From the NCBI RefSeq assembly GCF_014695915.1, contig NZ_JACJPF010000060.1, positions 1 to 64,000 of the forward strand: a stretch of 64,000 nt of DNA, read 5' to 3'. Below are positions 1 to 7,582 of the stretch, piece by piece. The DNA comes from Trichocoleus sp. FACHB-40 (lineage in GTDB: Bacteria; Cyanobacteriota; Cyanobacteriia; Cyanobacteriales; FACHB-T130). The translations under genes and the position numbers were made by a program. Within the stretch, counting starts at the first letter, position 1; every line of letters begins with the position of its first letter. The notes under the pieces were generated by a model. The model saw nothing but the letters and a program-made list of their open reading frames with translations. It ran no database searches and was not told the origin of the DNA.

Positions 1-108
1 ATCACAGATATCTGCAAAGGCTTCGACAATGGCTAATTGAGGCATCTGGTCTCAGGCTTGGGGAGATGACCTAACTACCATATCAGTCACTCAGTTAGAA
101 TGAAATAG

Positions 109-534
109 CCCTGGATTGTCTATGAGGATTTGAAGATTGCCAACATGGTCAAGAATCATCGCTTGGCTAAATCAATTCAGGATGCTAGTTGGTATCAGTT
201 CACTCAATGGTTAGACTACTACGGGAGAATCTGGGATAAAGCAGTAGTGGCATTTTCACCCCACTATACATCTCAAGATTGTTCTAATTGTGGCTGGAGA
301 GTGAAAAAGTCATTAAGTACCAGAACTCATTCATGTCCCTCATGTAGTATTGAGATTTGCCGTGATACAAATGCAGCAATAAATATCCTCAAAAAGGGTA
401 TGGGGATTCTAGGCATAGAATGGCAAAACAGTACCTTTGGGCAAAAGGGATCTGCCTCGCAAGAGGGAAGTCCTGGGGAGAAGACCGCCTCTATTGCAGA
501 AGGGAAACCTTCTACAGTAAGCGGATTTCTGTGA
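109..534 (+). pseudogene. tnpB: Truncated IS200/IS605-type TnpB (C-terminal half)
   Basis: TnpB is the RNA-guided nuclease carried by IS200/IS605 elements. The open frame starts after a stop at 106-108 and reads IVYEDLKIANMVKNH, which is the RuvC-II region with its Glu at codon 124-126. It continues through a four-Cys zinc ribbon (CSNCGW then CPSC) to RuvC-III, CRDTNAAINIL, with its Asp. The N-terminal half (wedge/REC region and RuvC-I Asp) is absent: none of the three forward frames in bases 1-108 resembles TnpB. It is therefore a remnant that cannot cleave DNA alone. No tnpA is visible. Confidence 0.85.
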
Positions 535-549
535 ACCAGGAATTAGAAT

Positions 550-581
550 CCCCGACCGTAAACGGTCGGGGAGTATGTCAA
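550..581 (+). repeat. Right-end hairpin of the IS200/IS605 remnant
   Basis: A perfect 10-bp stem (CCCCGACCGT, 550-559; ACGGTCGGGG, 562-571) with a 2-nt loop lies 16 nt after the tnpB stop and is followed by GAGTATGTCA. A subterminal hairpin followed by this kind of tail is the usual right end of cyanobacterial IS605-type elements. The same region normally forms the 3' part of the TnpB guide RNA. The exact transposon end, about 580, is inferred. Confidence 0.65.
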
Positions 582-882
582 TCTTCACTTAAGCCAAGTA
601 GGAGAGGGTTAGAAATAATTGTAAGTTGGGTTGAGCTGCCTCAACCTACGCAAAATTTGGTACTTTGAGCTTCTATCCCTCCAGTATTGCCCAAGCCCCA
701 GTAAAAATCCCCAAAATATCTTGATATTTTTTTTGTTACTTACGTATAAATACAGTTTATTTTTTAGTAATTACTTAGTTCAACATTAGCCAATCTTGAT
801 TTAATCTTTATGGATTAATTAATAAATTAAGGTTATAAATTTAATTAGATAAATTCAACGCAAACAAAGGTTTGTCTATTCT

Positions 883-1752
883 ATGAAACTACGGAATATT
901 GCTACTTTAATTGCTGGTATGGCTGCGAGTCTAGGACTGATTTCTATAACTGGACAACAAGCTAATGCGGGAACGTTATATCAAAGTTGGAACTATAGTA
1001 TTGATGCTTTCAATGATGGCTCTGGTGGCTCGGCTTATGACATCAAAGGCATGGCAGTTAAGGAAACCGCTGACAGCATTTTTGTAGCGCTGACTGGTGG
1101 TATGCCATTGACAGGCACTTACGCCAGTGCTGCTGTTGACAAAAACATCGGCTGGGGCGACTTGTTCTTCAACTTTACGGGTAATAATTTTCAAACTGCT
1201 AGTGATGCAAAAAGTTTGTTTGGGATTCGCTTTGCAGGGACAAACGATTCTAATGCTTCCAGCACTGGCATATACAAAAATGTCCAAGCAACTAGCGTTA
1301 CTGGAATCAATAATGGATACAGCAGTTTGCAGCAATACAATGATGCTGGATGGTATAAAACCAATACTCTAGGCACCGATTTGCCAACCAAAGCTGATGC
1401 GTATGGATATCTCGGTCAAGGCTCAGTTCTCAATGTAATTGGCTCAGGTACAAAAGTGGGCGATATTACTATGCTCACCGCCGGGGCTTTGACTGCTGCT
1501 GGACTTGACTTTGCCCACTTCGCTGCTAGCGGCACTGAAACCATTGGTTTCCAGTTTAGTAAATCTCTCTTTGGTAACGGTGACTACTTAGCTCATGTGT
1601 TTGTAGAGTGTGCTAATGATGGCGTTGCACTGGCGGGAGAACTTAAAGATGTGCCAGAACCAACTGGGCTTGGAGGTCTTGCTGTAGTAGGTTTAGTTGT
1701 GGGTGGCTCTCGACTAAGCAAGCGTCACCGGGTGAGGGTGAGTGTAAATTAA
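883..1752 (+). CDS. PEP-CTERM exosortase-dependent surface protein
   Basis: 289 aa. An N-terminal signal peptide (MKLRNIATLIAGMAASLG, predicted cut near the ANAG at about residue 30) leads into a secreted domain rich in Gly, Ser and Asn. The C-terminus carries a PEP-CTERM sorting signal: VPEPTGLGG, then a hydrophobic stretch, then a basic tail (SKRHRVRV). Such proteins are exported by Sec, processed by an exosortase and placed on the cell surface or in the extracellular matrix. The body, with phrases such as WGDLFFNFTG and SLFGIRFAGTND, resembles cyanobacterial XDD-type exosortase-dependent proteins from memory; the exact family is unverified. It is a single gene, closed by a strong terminator at 1778. 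Confidence 0.8.
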   Translation: MKLRNIATLIAGMAASLGLISITGQQANAGTLYQSWNYSIDAFNDGSGGSAYDIKGMAVKETADSIFVALTGGMPLTGTYASAAVDKNIGWGDLFFNFTGNNFQTASDAKSLFGIRFAGTNDSNASSTGIYKNVQATSVTGINNGYSSLQQYNDAGWYKTNTLGTDLPTKADAYGYLGQGSVLNVIGSGTKVGDITMLTAGALTAAGLDFAHFAASGTETIGFQFSKSLFGNGDYLAHVFVECANDGVALAGELKDVPEPTGLGGLAVVGLVVGGSRLSKRHRVRVSVN

Positions 1753-1777
1753 GCTTCTTAAGAAACCCAAAACGTAG

Positions 1778-1809
1778 AAACCGGGTAAATTAAAAGTTAC
1801 CCGGTTTTT
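1778..1809 (+). terminator. Rho-independent terminator of the PEP-CTERM gene
   Basis: Perfect 11-bp stem AAACCGGGTAA / TTACCCGGTTT with an 8-nt loop, running into TTTTT. It lies 26 nt after the stop codon at 1752. Confidence 0.85.
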
Positions 1810-1903
1810 GGCATTTGATTTATCTGCCCTTAAACACACACAGAGGAAACCAGCTTGACGATATGCGTTAGCGTAGGAAGAAAGAGTTGTTTTCCAGTGT
1901 GCT

Positions 1904-3274
1904 GTGTTACTTCATAAACGTCCTGCTATACGTGTCGGGTTAATCGGTTGCTTGTTGATTTCGTTAAGTGCTTGCGCCAACAGCGCTAATCAGGAAGCGC
2001 TTGAGCGATCGCTCGCAGCAGACCCTAAACTTAAAGAAAACCCTATTACTCTGGGAATGCCTGCTCCCAACAATCCTCAGAACGATAAACTGGCAGGTTT
2101 TCCAGCAGAAATACCCCTTTATTCAGATGCTCAGGTGCAAGAAGTCACACCAGCGACACCTGACTCTGGTCAAGGTCAGACAGCCCGTTTTACAACCGAT
2201 GCTCCCAGTAATTCAGTTCTAAGCTTTTACCAGCAACAGTTTCAATCTAATAACTGGGATTTAGTCAGCGAGTCCGAAACGGGTGGCACAGAAAACACAT
2301 TGGTAGCTCGTCAGAATAACCTGCAAGTTACGGTGTCCGTCGAGTCAGTTTCTGGCACTAGCAACCCCACGCCTACGCCCACTCAATCCGCTGTTGGTAA
2401 CAATTCAAACATAGCCACAGAATTTACTATCAGCTATAGCCGCGATGCCAGCGTTGCCACAACACCTCAAGGGAGTAATTTAAAAGATATTTTCACTCAG
2501 CCAGCTAGTGAAAATCCCGCTCCCTCAACTAGCTCATCAGTATTCACTGATATAAATAAAGCACCCCAAGAATTACGTCAGTACGTAGAAGACCTAGCAG
2601 CATTGGGGGTACTTACTCAAGAGCCAGCTGGCTCCAAAAATAACTCAACTGCCAGCGGACAGTTTGAACCGAATAAAACTATCACCCGCCGACAATTTGC
2701 ACGGTGGCTAGTTGCAGTTAATAATCAAATTCATGCCAATAATCCAGGCAAACAAATCCGTTTGGCATCAGATAGCGCTCAACCAGCTTTTCAAGACATT
2801 CCCCGAAATAACCCAGATTTTTCAGCTATTCAAGGTTTAGCGGAGTCGGGGTTAATTCCCAGTCGATTGACAGGTGATGCTACCGCTGTTCTATTTCGCC
2901 CCGATGCACCTCTAACCCGCGAAAATCTGATTCTCTGGAAAGTGCCTCTAGATACGCGCTCCTCTTTACCCACAGCTTCAGTTGACGCGGTGAAGCAAAC
3001 GTGGGGATTTCAGGATGCAGGCAAAACTGAACCAAAGGCTTTGCGGGCGGTGTTGGCGGATTTCCAGAATGGAGATTTAGCGAATATCCGGCGAGTTTTT
3101 GGGTATACGACGTTGTTCCAGCCGAAAAAACCTGTAACTCGTGCTGAGGCAGCTGCGGCTGTGTGGTACTTTGGCGCTGAAGGTGAAGGAATATCAGCTC
3201 AAGATGCTTTGCAGAGTCAGCGTCAACAAAGCCAGCCATCACCTACACCTTTAAGTTCTCCAAATCAGCAGTAA
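1904..3274 (+). CDS. SLH-domain lipoprotein
   Basis: 456 aa, starting with GTG. The N-terminus is a lipoprotein signal (hydrophobic LIGCLLISLSACAN, lipobox LSAC with Cys near residue 24), so the mature protein should be lipidated and membrane anchored. Residues about 60-180 form a compact domain of unknown function, followed by a Pro/Ser/Thr-rich linker. From about residue 210 there are three S-layer-homology-like units, marked by FTDINKAPQELRQYVEDLAALG, TRRQFARWLVAVNNQ, FQDIPRNNPDFSAIQGLAESG and TRAEAAAAVWYFG. SLH units usually bind cell-wall polymers, so the protein may bridge membrane and peptidoglycan. The tail is Gln/Ser/Pro-rich. The ribosome-binding site is weak, so the start is the least certain part. 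Confidence 0.8.
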   Translation: MLLHKRPAIRVGLIGCLLISLSACANSANQEALERSLAADPKLKENPITLGMPAPNNPQNDKLAGFPAEIPLYSDAQVQEVTPATPDSGQGQTARFTTDAPSNSVLSFYQQQFQSNNWDLVSESETGGTENTLVARQNNLQVTVSVESVSGTSNPTPTPTQSAVGNNSNIATEFTISYSRDASVATTPQGSNLKDIFTQPASENPAPSTSSSVFTDINKAPQELRQYVEDLAALGVLTQEPAGSKNNSTASGQFEPNKTITRRQFARWLVAVNNQIHANNPGKQIRLASDSAQPAFQDIPRNNPDFSAIQGLAESGLIPSRLTGDATAVLFRPDAPLTRENLILWKVPLDTRSSLPTASVDAVKQTWGFQDAGKTEPKALRAVLADFQNGDLANIRRVFGYTTLFQPKKPVTRAEAAAAVWYFGAEGEGISAQDALQSQRQQSQPSPTPLSSPNQQ

Positions 3275-3289
3275 ATAGTGATGTAGGTT

Positions 3290-3326
3290 GGGGAGCCACC
3301 TCTTTCATTGAGGTGCGCTCCCCTTT
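3290..3326. terminator. Bidirectional terminator between convergent genes
   Basis: A long stem, GGGGAGC-CACCTC paired with GAGGTG-c-GCTCCCC around a TTTCATT loop, sits between the SLH gene (ends 3274) and the convergent gene ending at 3337. It is followed by TTT on the + strand. The symmetry suits termination of both transcripts. Confidence 0.7.
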
Positions 3327-3336
3327 CAGTTACCTT

Positions 3337-3771
3337 CTAACGCAACCAACCCCAATTCATGCCTTGAGATTTAGGCACAGGTTGCAAATTTTTAGTTTTA
3401 CTTGTAGGCAATTTTAAACTTTTAATAAGTTGATCGTTGTCATCAATTATCAGAATTTCCTCCAGCGCCTCATTGATTTTCCAAGAGTTGGGATCGGCAT
3501 TAATGCGCTTATTTAAAACATCCAACTGAGTATCAAGGATGGCTTGAGCTTCCACATCATTTTTGGCTTTAGCTAATTTTACTTGTAACACTTCTAATCC
3601 ATCTCGAAGTACGCTAATTTCTGAGGAATTAGGCAGATTTTTAACTAGCTGAGTGATGGCGGCTTGGGTTTCTTGAGCCAATGCAACTTGATTCCCTGCC
3701 GATGAAGGCACGTCAGAAACACTTGGTGTAAAGAACATTAAAGCGGAAGTAACAAGACAAGTTACGCACAT
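3337..3771 (-). CDS. Secreted protein of unknown function
   Basis: 144 aa, not recognised. The N-terminus (MCVTCLVTSALMFF and on to a VALAQE) looks like a Sec signal peptide with a cut near residue 32. The rest is hydrophilic and probably helical, with Leu/Lys/Glu heptad-like spacing (LRDGLEVLQVKLAKAKND) followed by LDTQLDVLNKRI, suggesting a short coiled-coil-prone periplasmic protein. It ends in the aromatic tail GMNWGWLR. It diverges from the B12 riboswitch/hupE unit; nothing ties it to cobalt metabolism beyond position. Confidence 0.6.
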   Translation of the reverse strand: MCVTCLVTSALMFFTPSVSDVPSSAGNQVALAQETQAAITQLVKNLPNSSEISVLRDGLEVLQVKLAKAKNDVEAQAILDTQLDVLNKRINADPNSWKINEALEEILIIDDNDQLIKSLKLPTSKTKNLQPVPKSQGMNWGWLR

Positions 3772-3888
3772 ATTCGCTCACTCCTCAAATAAAGTTCGTT
3801 ATCTCTGGCGGTTTTGCGGTCTTTGCAGTTAATTTTACAGACATTTTTTCAAATGCCAACCCTGAAGTGATATGATTGCTCTGCTCAA

Positions 3889-4012
3889 TCGGTTCTGGTG
3901 AGGAGCAGCCACCAGAGTTAAGGGGAAAGTTCGGTGCAAGTCCGGCGCTGTCCCGCAGCTGTGATGAGGCATTAGTTACAGCCTCTAAGTCAGAATGCCC
4001 ACCGATGCGAGA
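3889..4012 (+). promoter_or_regulatory. Cobalamin (B12) riboswitch
   Basis: The conserved core of the AdoCbl riboswitch is readable in order: AGGGGAAAGTTCGGTGCAAG (3920-3939) continuing to TCC, then CCCGCAGCTGTGATG, then the terminal CTAAGTCAGAATGCC (3984-3998). It lies about 80-200 nt upstream of hupE and in the same orientation. In cyanobacteria this class normally lowers expression of cobalt uptake or cobalamin genes when coenzyme B12 binds. The outer boundaries given are approximate. Confidence 0.9.
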
Positions 4013-4091
4013 TAAAGGGACTGGGGAAAATTCCCAATTCCTAATTACCAATCAACAGTAAAGAATTTGATACATCTGCGAGGTACAGATT

Positions 4092-4751
4092 ATGACTAAA
4101 ATTAAACACTTTAATTTCTTCAAGCTACTGCCAAGATACACAAGCGTCGCTGCTTTAATCGGGGTTGGCTGTTTAATTGCCCAAAAGCCTGCTTATGCTC
4201 ACCATTCTATGGGCGGTAACGTACCTTCTAATTTCTTTGAAGGGTTCCTCTCAGGGCTGGCGCACCCGCTGATTGGCTTGGATCATTTTGCTTTTGTGAT
4301 TGCTATTGGGTTACTGGCGGTTGGCCAAGTGCAGGGTGCACTGATACCAGCGGGATTTGTTCTAGCAGCAATGGTAGGAACTGGGATTCATTTACTGAGC
4401 GTTAATTTACCAGTAACAGAGATAATTATTGCTGTAAGCGCGATCGCATTTGGGGCGATGCTGGTAAAACAAAATAAACCTAACTGGATTTTACAGATAA
4501 TTTTGGGTGCGATCGCGGGTTTGTTTCACGGTTACGCTTATGGTGAGGCGATTATCGGTGCTGGGATGACTCCGCTATTTGCCTACTTACTGGGTTTTAC
4601 TTTAATTCAGTATGGCGTTGCTTTTGGTGCTTTCCGGTTTGGTAGTGCCGCGATTGGGAAATTTAACACTCAACGTTTATCCTTTCTGCAACTCGCTGGT
4701 TTGGCTATATCCTCAATTGGTGTAGTATTCCTCGCTTCGTCAATTAGTTAG
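4092..4751 (+). CDS. hupE: HupE/UreJ family metal (probable cobalt) permease
   Basis: 219 aa integral membrane protein. After a signal-like N-terminal helix ending KPAYAHH, it shows the HupE/UreJ hallmark HPLIGLDH (residues 58-65), and later GLFHGYAYGE with more His/Glu in a membrane segment. About six to seven hydrophobic helices follow. HupE/UreJ proteins carry nickel or cobalt. Here a cobalamin riboswitch directly upstream makes cobalt import for B12 synthesis the best guess. Its His-rich mature N-terminus (AHHSMGG) could be an external metal site. It stands alone and is followed by a terminator at 4855; no nickel-enzyme genes are nearby. Confidence 0.85.
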   Translation: MTKIKHFNFFKLLPRYTSVAALIGVGCLIAQKPAYAHHSMGGNVPSNFFEGFLSGLAHPLIGLDHFAFVIAIGLLAVGQVQGALIPAGFVLAAMVGTGIHLLSVNLPVTEIIIAVSAIAFGAMLVKQNKPNWILQIILGAIAGLFHGYAYGEAIIGAGMTPLFAYLLGFTLIQYGVAFGAFRFGSAAIGKFNTQRLSFLQLAGLAISSIGVVFLASSIS

Positions 4752-4854
4752 TCATTATTAAATGACGTTTGAACGTTTCAACTTGACAAATTGACAATTG
4801 ATATCAAGTCTGGTTGATTAACCGTAATTTTCTGGAACCCGGAACCCCACTCTC

Positions 4855-4897
4855 AACCCCTCCCCGCAAGCCAACTGGGGAGAGGTTCTTTTATTTT
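4855..4897 (+). terminator. Probable terminator of hupE
   Basis: Stem AACCCCTCCCC (4855-4865) with GGGGAGAGGTT (4877-4887), one mismatch, then CTTTTATTTT. It lies between hupE and the convergent M56 gene. The GC-rich arms also resemble dispersed cyanobacterial repeats. Confidence 0.6.
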
Positions 4898-4907
4898 GAC
4901 CTACAAA

Positions 4908-5750
4908 TTATGTGTGAAATGGCAAACTAACCAAAGGCAGAAACGCCAAAACTAACCACTTCCAAGACCACATATTATTAGGGCATCGTGGCAATGGCTC
5001 TTGTGAGAGAAGCGCTTCTATGCGCTCCGTCAAACGATTTGGGGGGGCAACAGAACTGAAAGCAGCACAGAAGTTCTCTGATTGAATCGGTGAACGACTC
5101 CCCACCCAAAGCAGAGATTCAGCTAACACTAAAGAATCTACCTTTTGTGCCGCCCATCTATCCGCTCGTAGTTCCCGCAAAAGCAAAAGTTCCTGCCACA
5201 AACTTTCTGTATTCGGTAGAAACGATGTAAGCGATCGCATCCATCCGAGCCAGAAAAACCAAAAGGTATCCCGATAATAATAATGTCCTTGCTCGTGGGC
5301 AATTACAGCATCGAGATGATCCGTATCCAACATTTCCAATAATCCCCGGCTAACGACTAATTCCGGTTCCCAGAAACCAACCTGGGCGCTAAATAGAACG
5401 TTTGCGTCGAGAAAACGAACTGTGCCATCAAGTTCGATTTGGGGATAAGTGCGTGTTTGTCGCACAGAACGCCATCCCTCAATGGCTAATTTGAGGCATA
5501 AAACGACAGCATACCCTAGAAAGCTTAGAGCCAGAGAATAGCTGAACCATCCGGTTTGCAACCCTCCCATTTGTCCGTTGGCACCCATGCACAGCAGCGC
5601 GATCGCTGTCATTATGAGTAACAGTGGCCCAAATAGAAATGACCAAAGCGCTGTTTGCCAACGTTCTTGCCAATTTCCTACAGGATAAGACCATCGCCAT
5701 CTCAGAAACCAAATCAACAAGAGCGCAAAAAGAATCATCACTAAGTGCAT
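4908..5750 (-). CDS. M56 (BlaR1-like) membrane metalloprotease
   Basis: 280 aa. Two hydrophobic N-terminal helices and a third near residue 80 precede the zinc-protease motif HEQGHYYYRD (HEXXH type); downstream ELRADRWA supplies the third ligand region. A C-terminal helix (WLVLAFLPLVSLPF) closes the protein. M56 proteases of the BlaR1/MecR1 group sense an external signal and inactivate the partner BlaI repressor. Unlike BlaR1 there is no C-terminal penicillin-binding domain, so the inducer is unknown. The gene begins 5 nt after the repressor gene ends, so the pair is an operon. Confidence 0.85.
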   Translation of the reverse strand: MHLVMILFALLLIWFLRWRWSYPVGNWQERWQTALWSFLFGPLLLIMTAIALLCMGANGQMGGLQTGWFSYSLALSFLGYAVVLCLKLAIEGWRSVRQTRTYPQIELDGTVRFLDANVLFSAQVGFWEPELVVSRGLLEMLDTDHLDAVIAHEQGHYYYRDTFWFFWLGWMRSLTSFLPNTESLWQELLLLRELRADRWAAQKVDSLVLAESLLWVGSRSPIQSENFCAAFSSVAPPNRLTERIEALLSQEPLPRCPNNMWSWKWLVLAFLPLVSLPFHT

Positions 5751-5755
5751 TACTT

Positions 5756-6172
5756 TTACTCCTCTCTAGCTTGGCGTGCAGCTGCCAGACGAAGCGCGAT
5801 CGCTTCTATTTGCTCTAAACTGGCAGAGTCGAGACTATCTGCGAAGGCGGCCACTACATCGGGGTTTCCCACTGCCAAAAATTTGTGTAACTGATCGTGA
5901 GCTTCTATTACCTGCGCCTGGGAGCGAGAAACTAAAGCTCGCCAAGAAAATGTACGTTCTTTTTTATCACAAGCAAGCCAACCTTTCTCAGTCAAGCGAC
6001 GCAGTACCGTTGTGACTGAAGTATAAGCTAACTCTCGCTCAGGATCTGCCAAAATGCGTTCGTGTACGTCCTTTACGGTGGCAGAACCAAGTTCCCAAAT
6101 GATACTCAAAATCTCTCTTTCCAAAGGCCCCAAGGACATTTGTTTAGGGCGGTAGTTGGGCATCGAAGCCAT
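5756..6172 (-). CDS. BlaI/MecI/CopY family repressor
   Basis: 138 aa. Residues about 13-85 are a winged helix typical of BlaI (LGPLEREILSIIWELG, then SVTTVLRRLTEKGWL); the C-terminal part (about 95-138) is the dimerisation and cleavage region. The family binds a palindrome as a dimer and blocks its own operon until the membrane protease cuts it. A candidate operator lies at 6221-6239, about 50 nt upstream. Co-transcribed with the M56 gene. Regulated targets elsewhere are unknown. Confidence 0.9.
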   Translation of the reverse strand: MASMPNYRPKQMSLGPLEREILSIIWELGSATVKDVHERILADPERELAYTSVTTVLRRLTEKGWLACDKKERTFSWRALVSRSQAQVIEAHDQLHKFLAVGNPDVVAAFADSLDSASLEQIEAIALRLAAARQAREE

Positions 6173-6220
6173 ATTATCAAATCCAATTAAATAGTTATCT
6201 TGTCGGTAAGGTTGCTAATC

Positions 6221-6239
6221 ACAATTAGTTAATAATTGT
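6221..6239. promoter_or_regulatory. Candidate BlaI-type operator palindrome
   Basis: Perfect inverted repeat ACAATTA-GTTAA-TAATTGT (7-bp arms, 5-nt spacer) centred 58 nt upstream of the repressor start codon. Size and position fit a BlaI dimer site, though the exact sequence is not the staphylococcal TACA/TGTA type. It coincides with the left end of repeat copy 1. Confidence 0.5.
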
Positions 6240-6413
6240 ACCATTTGTCTTAAATCTTAATACCCAAAAGCAACTTATTCCTAAATAAATTAGTCCCTGT
6301 ATAATCAACCCTTCATATGTAACCTGTAGGACAGGCTCTCATAGCCTGTCGCTCTCGTAACTAGGGAGCGCTACAAACAAAGATATATTTCAAACTTGTT
6401 TAGGGGTTATATA
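6221..6413. repeat. Direct repeat, copy 1 (193 bp)
   Basis: This segment recurs at 7389-7582 in the same orientation with close to nine bases in ten identical by eye. Both contain TATAAT (6300-6305 here) and a three-way-junction fold: outer stem TGTAG/CTACA (6325-6329, 6371-6375), first arm GACAGGC/GCCTGTC, second arm GCTCTC/GGGAGC. Conservation of the fold hints at a mobile or structured element rather than mere spacer. Together the copies flank the DUF4241 gene. Confidence 0.85.
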
Positions 6414-6414
6414 A

Positions 6415-6511
6415 CGCTCTTGTGTCACTCTGGGAAGAGCATAATCAGGAAAAATCTCTGAAACCCCAATTCTGCCTATGATAGCGCCTAAAGTAGAGTG
6501 ACAAAAGAGCG
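6415..6511. mobile_element. 97-bp MITE-like element
   Basis: Terminal inverted repeats of 17 bp, CGCTCTTGTGTCACTCT on the left and the complement of AGAGTGACAAAAGAGCG on the right, match at 16 of 17 positions. There is no coding capacity inside. The flanks carry short TATA-like sequences that could be a target duplication. It abuts the end of repeat copy 1. The mobilising transposase is not in the window. Confidence 0.7.
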
Positions 6512-6569
6512 ATATAAAAGTAAATAAAGTTGATATTACTGATACTTCAAATCAAAAAGCAGGTAAAAG

Positions 6570-7247
6570 ATGGAAAATCTCGACTTTTCAAAAGCTTTCC
6601 AACAAGGACAAGTCCTCAATACCAAATTTGGTATCAGGGTGTTGAGATCCTATCAAGTCGGGAAACTGCGCTTAACTTCTGGGCGTTTAGTAGCTTGCGA
6701 TCCCTTAGCTTTCCTCTTAGGGACAGTTCCCTTTGCTACCCATTTTAATCCAGGGTTGTATCCAGTTATTTTAAGCGTTGCATATAACGAAAATAATGAG
6801 GAACCTCAACTTGCTTATGCGATGCTACGCCTTGATGAACAAACCCCTGTGCGGTGGGAAATGGCTACTAGACCTGGTGAGAGCTTAAGTTTTCTAAAAG
6901 AAGGAGAAATATTTGGCTACGGCGTTGATAGTGGAATTGGTTGCTTTATGGATGAAGATGCTGCTGAAATTCTTGTTGAAAGTACATGGGAGGCAGAAAC
7001 AGAAGAAGAAGAATTGGTTACAAAGCTAGAAAATTTATTAGATGAAAACATAAGCCTTGGTTTTCTATTGGCTAATCTCATCGTAGATCAAACCACTGGA
7101 GCAAATATTATTGCATTTACATCGGGTTTAGGCGACGGTTTTTATCCTAGCTACTTTGGCTATGACGCAGAGGACAAGATTGTTAATGTTATCACTGATT
7201 TTTGTTTTTTTAATAGCGCAAAAATTACATATAGTAGTTATAGATGA
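6570..7247 (+). CDS. DUF4241 domain protein
   Basis: 225 aa, soluble, acidic, no signal or membrane segment. The second half carries the DUF4241 pattern: EIFGYGVDSGIGCFMDEDAA (about 112-131), then an acidic stretch EAETEEEEL, GANIIAFTSGLGDGFYPS, then YFGYD and VITDFCFF. The biochemical function of DUF4241 is not known. The start ATG follows AAAAGCAGGTAAAAG, with a weak ribosome-binding site. The gene is isolated, lies between two direct repeats and two MITE-like elements, and may have arrived as a cassette. Confidence 0.75.
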   Translation: MENLDFSKAFQQGQVLNTKFGIRVLRSYQVGKLRLTSGRLVACDPLAFLLGTVPFATHFNPGLYPVILSVAYNENNEEPQLAYAMLRLDEQTPVRWEMATRPGESLSFLKEGEIFGYGVDSGIGCFMDEDAAEILVESTWEAETEEEELVTKLENLLDENISLGFLLANLIVDQTTGANIIAFTSGLGDGFYPSYFGYDAEDKIVNVITDFCFFNSAKITYSSYR

Positions 7248-7388
7248 GTTAAGAACAATGTGCATACTAATGCAACGCTCGGAAAATTAAATTTTTGGTG
7301 ATTAGTAAAGAACTTAAACAGCCACTTGACGACAGAAAACGATTTGCTCCAGATGCCAACATTTTCTCAAAATGTAAAGTTGGCGATT

Positions 7389-7582
7389 ACAAGTAGTTAA
7401 TAATTGGATCATTTGTCTTAAATGTTAATCCCCAAGAGCAACTTATTCCTAAATAAATTAGTCCCGGTATAATCAACCTTTCTTATGTAACCTGTAGGAC
7501 AGGCTCTCATAGCCTGCCGCTCTCGTTACGAGGAAGCGCTACAAACGAAGATATATTTCACAACTTATTTAGGGGTTATATA
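7389..7582. repeat. Direct repeat, copy 2 (194 bp)
   Basis: Second copy of the 6221-6413 segment. The three-way-junction core is at 7493-7543; the second arm has changed to CTCG-TTA-CGAG yet still folds. The end palindrome has decayed (ACAAGTA...TAATTGG), so this copy no longer offers a good BlaI-type site. Confidence 0.85.

Noticed and set aside
1-45. Minus-strand frame starting MPQLAIVEAFADICD at position 45 and leaving the window
   Set aside because: Only 15 codons are visible, with no good ribosome-binding site; it could be the start of a gene but cannot be supported.
420-668. 82-codon forward frame overlapping tnpB and its hairpin
   Set aside because: Different frame from tnpB, runs through the IS end, no family resemblance.
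3785-4061. Frames on both strands across the region before hupE
   Set aside because: They lie over the cobalamin riboswitch and have no protein-like composition.
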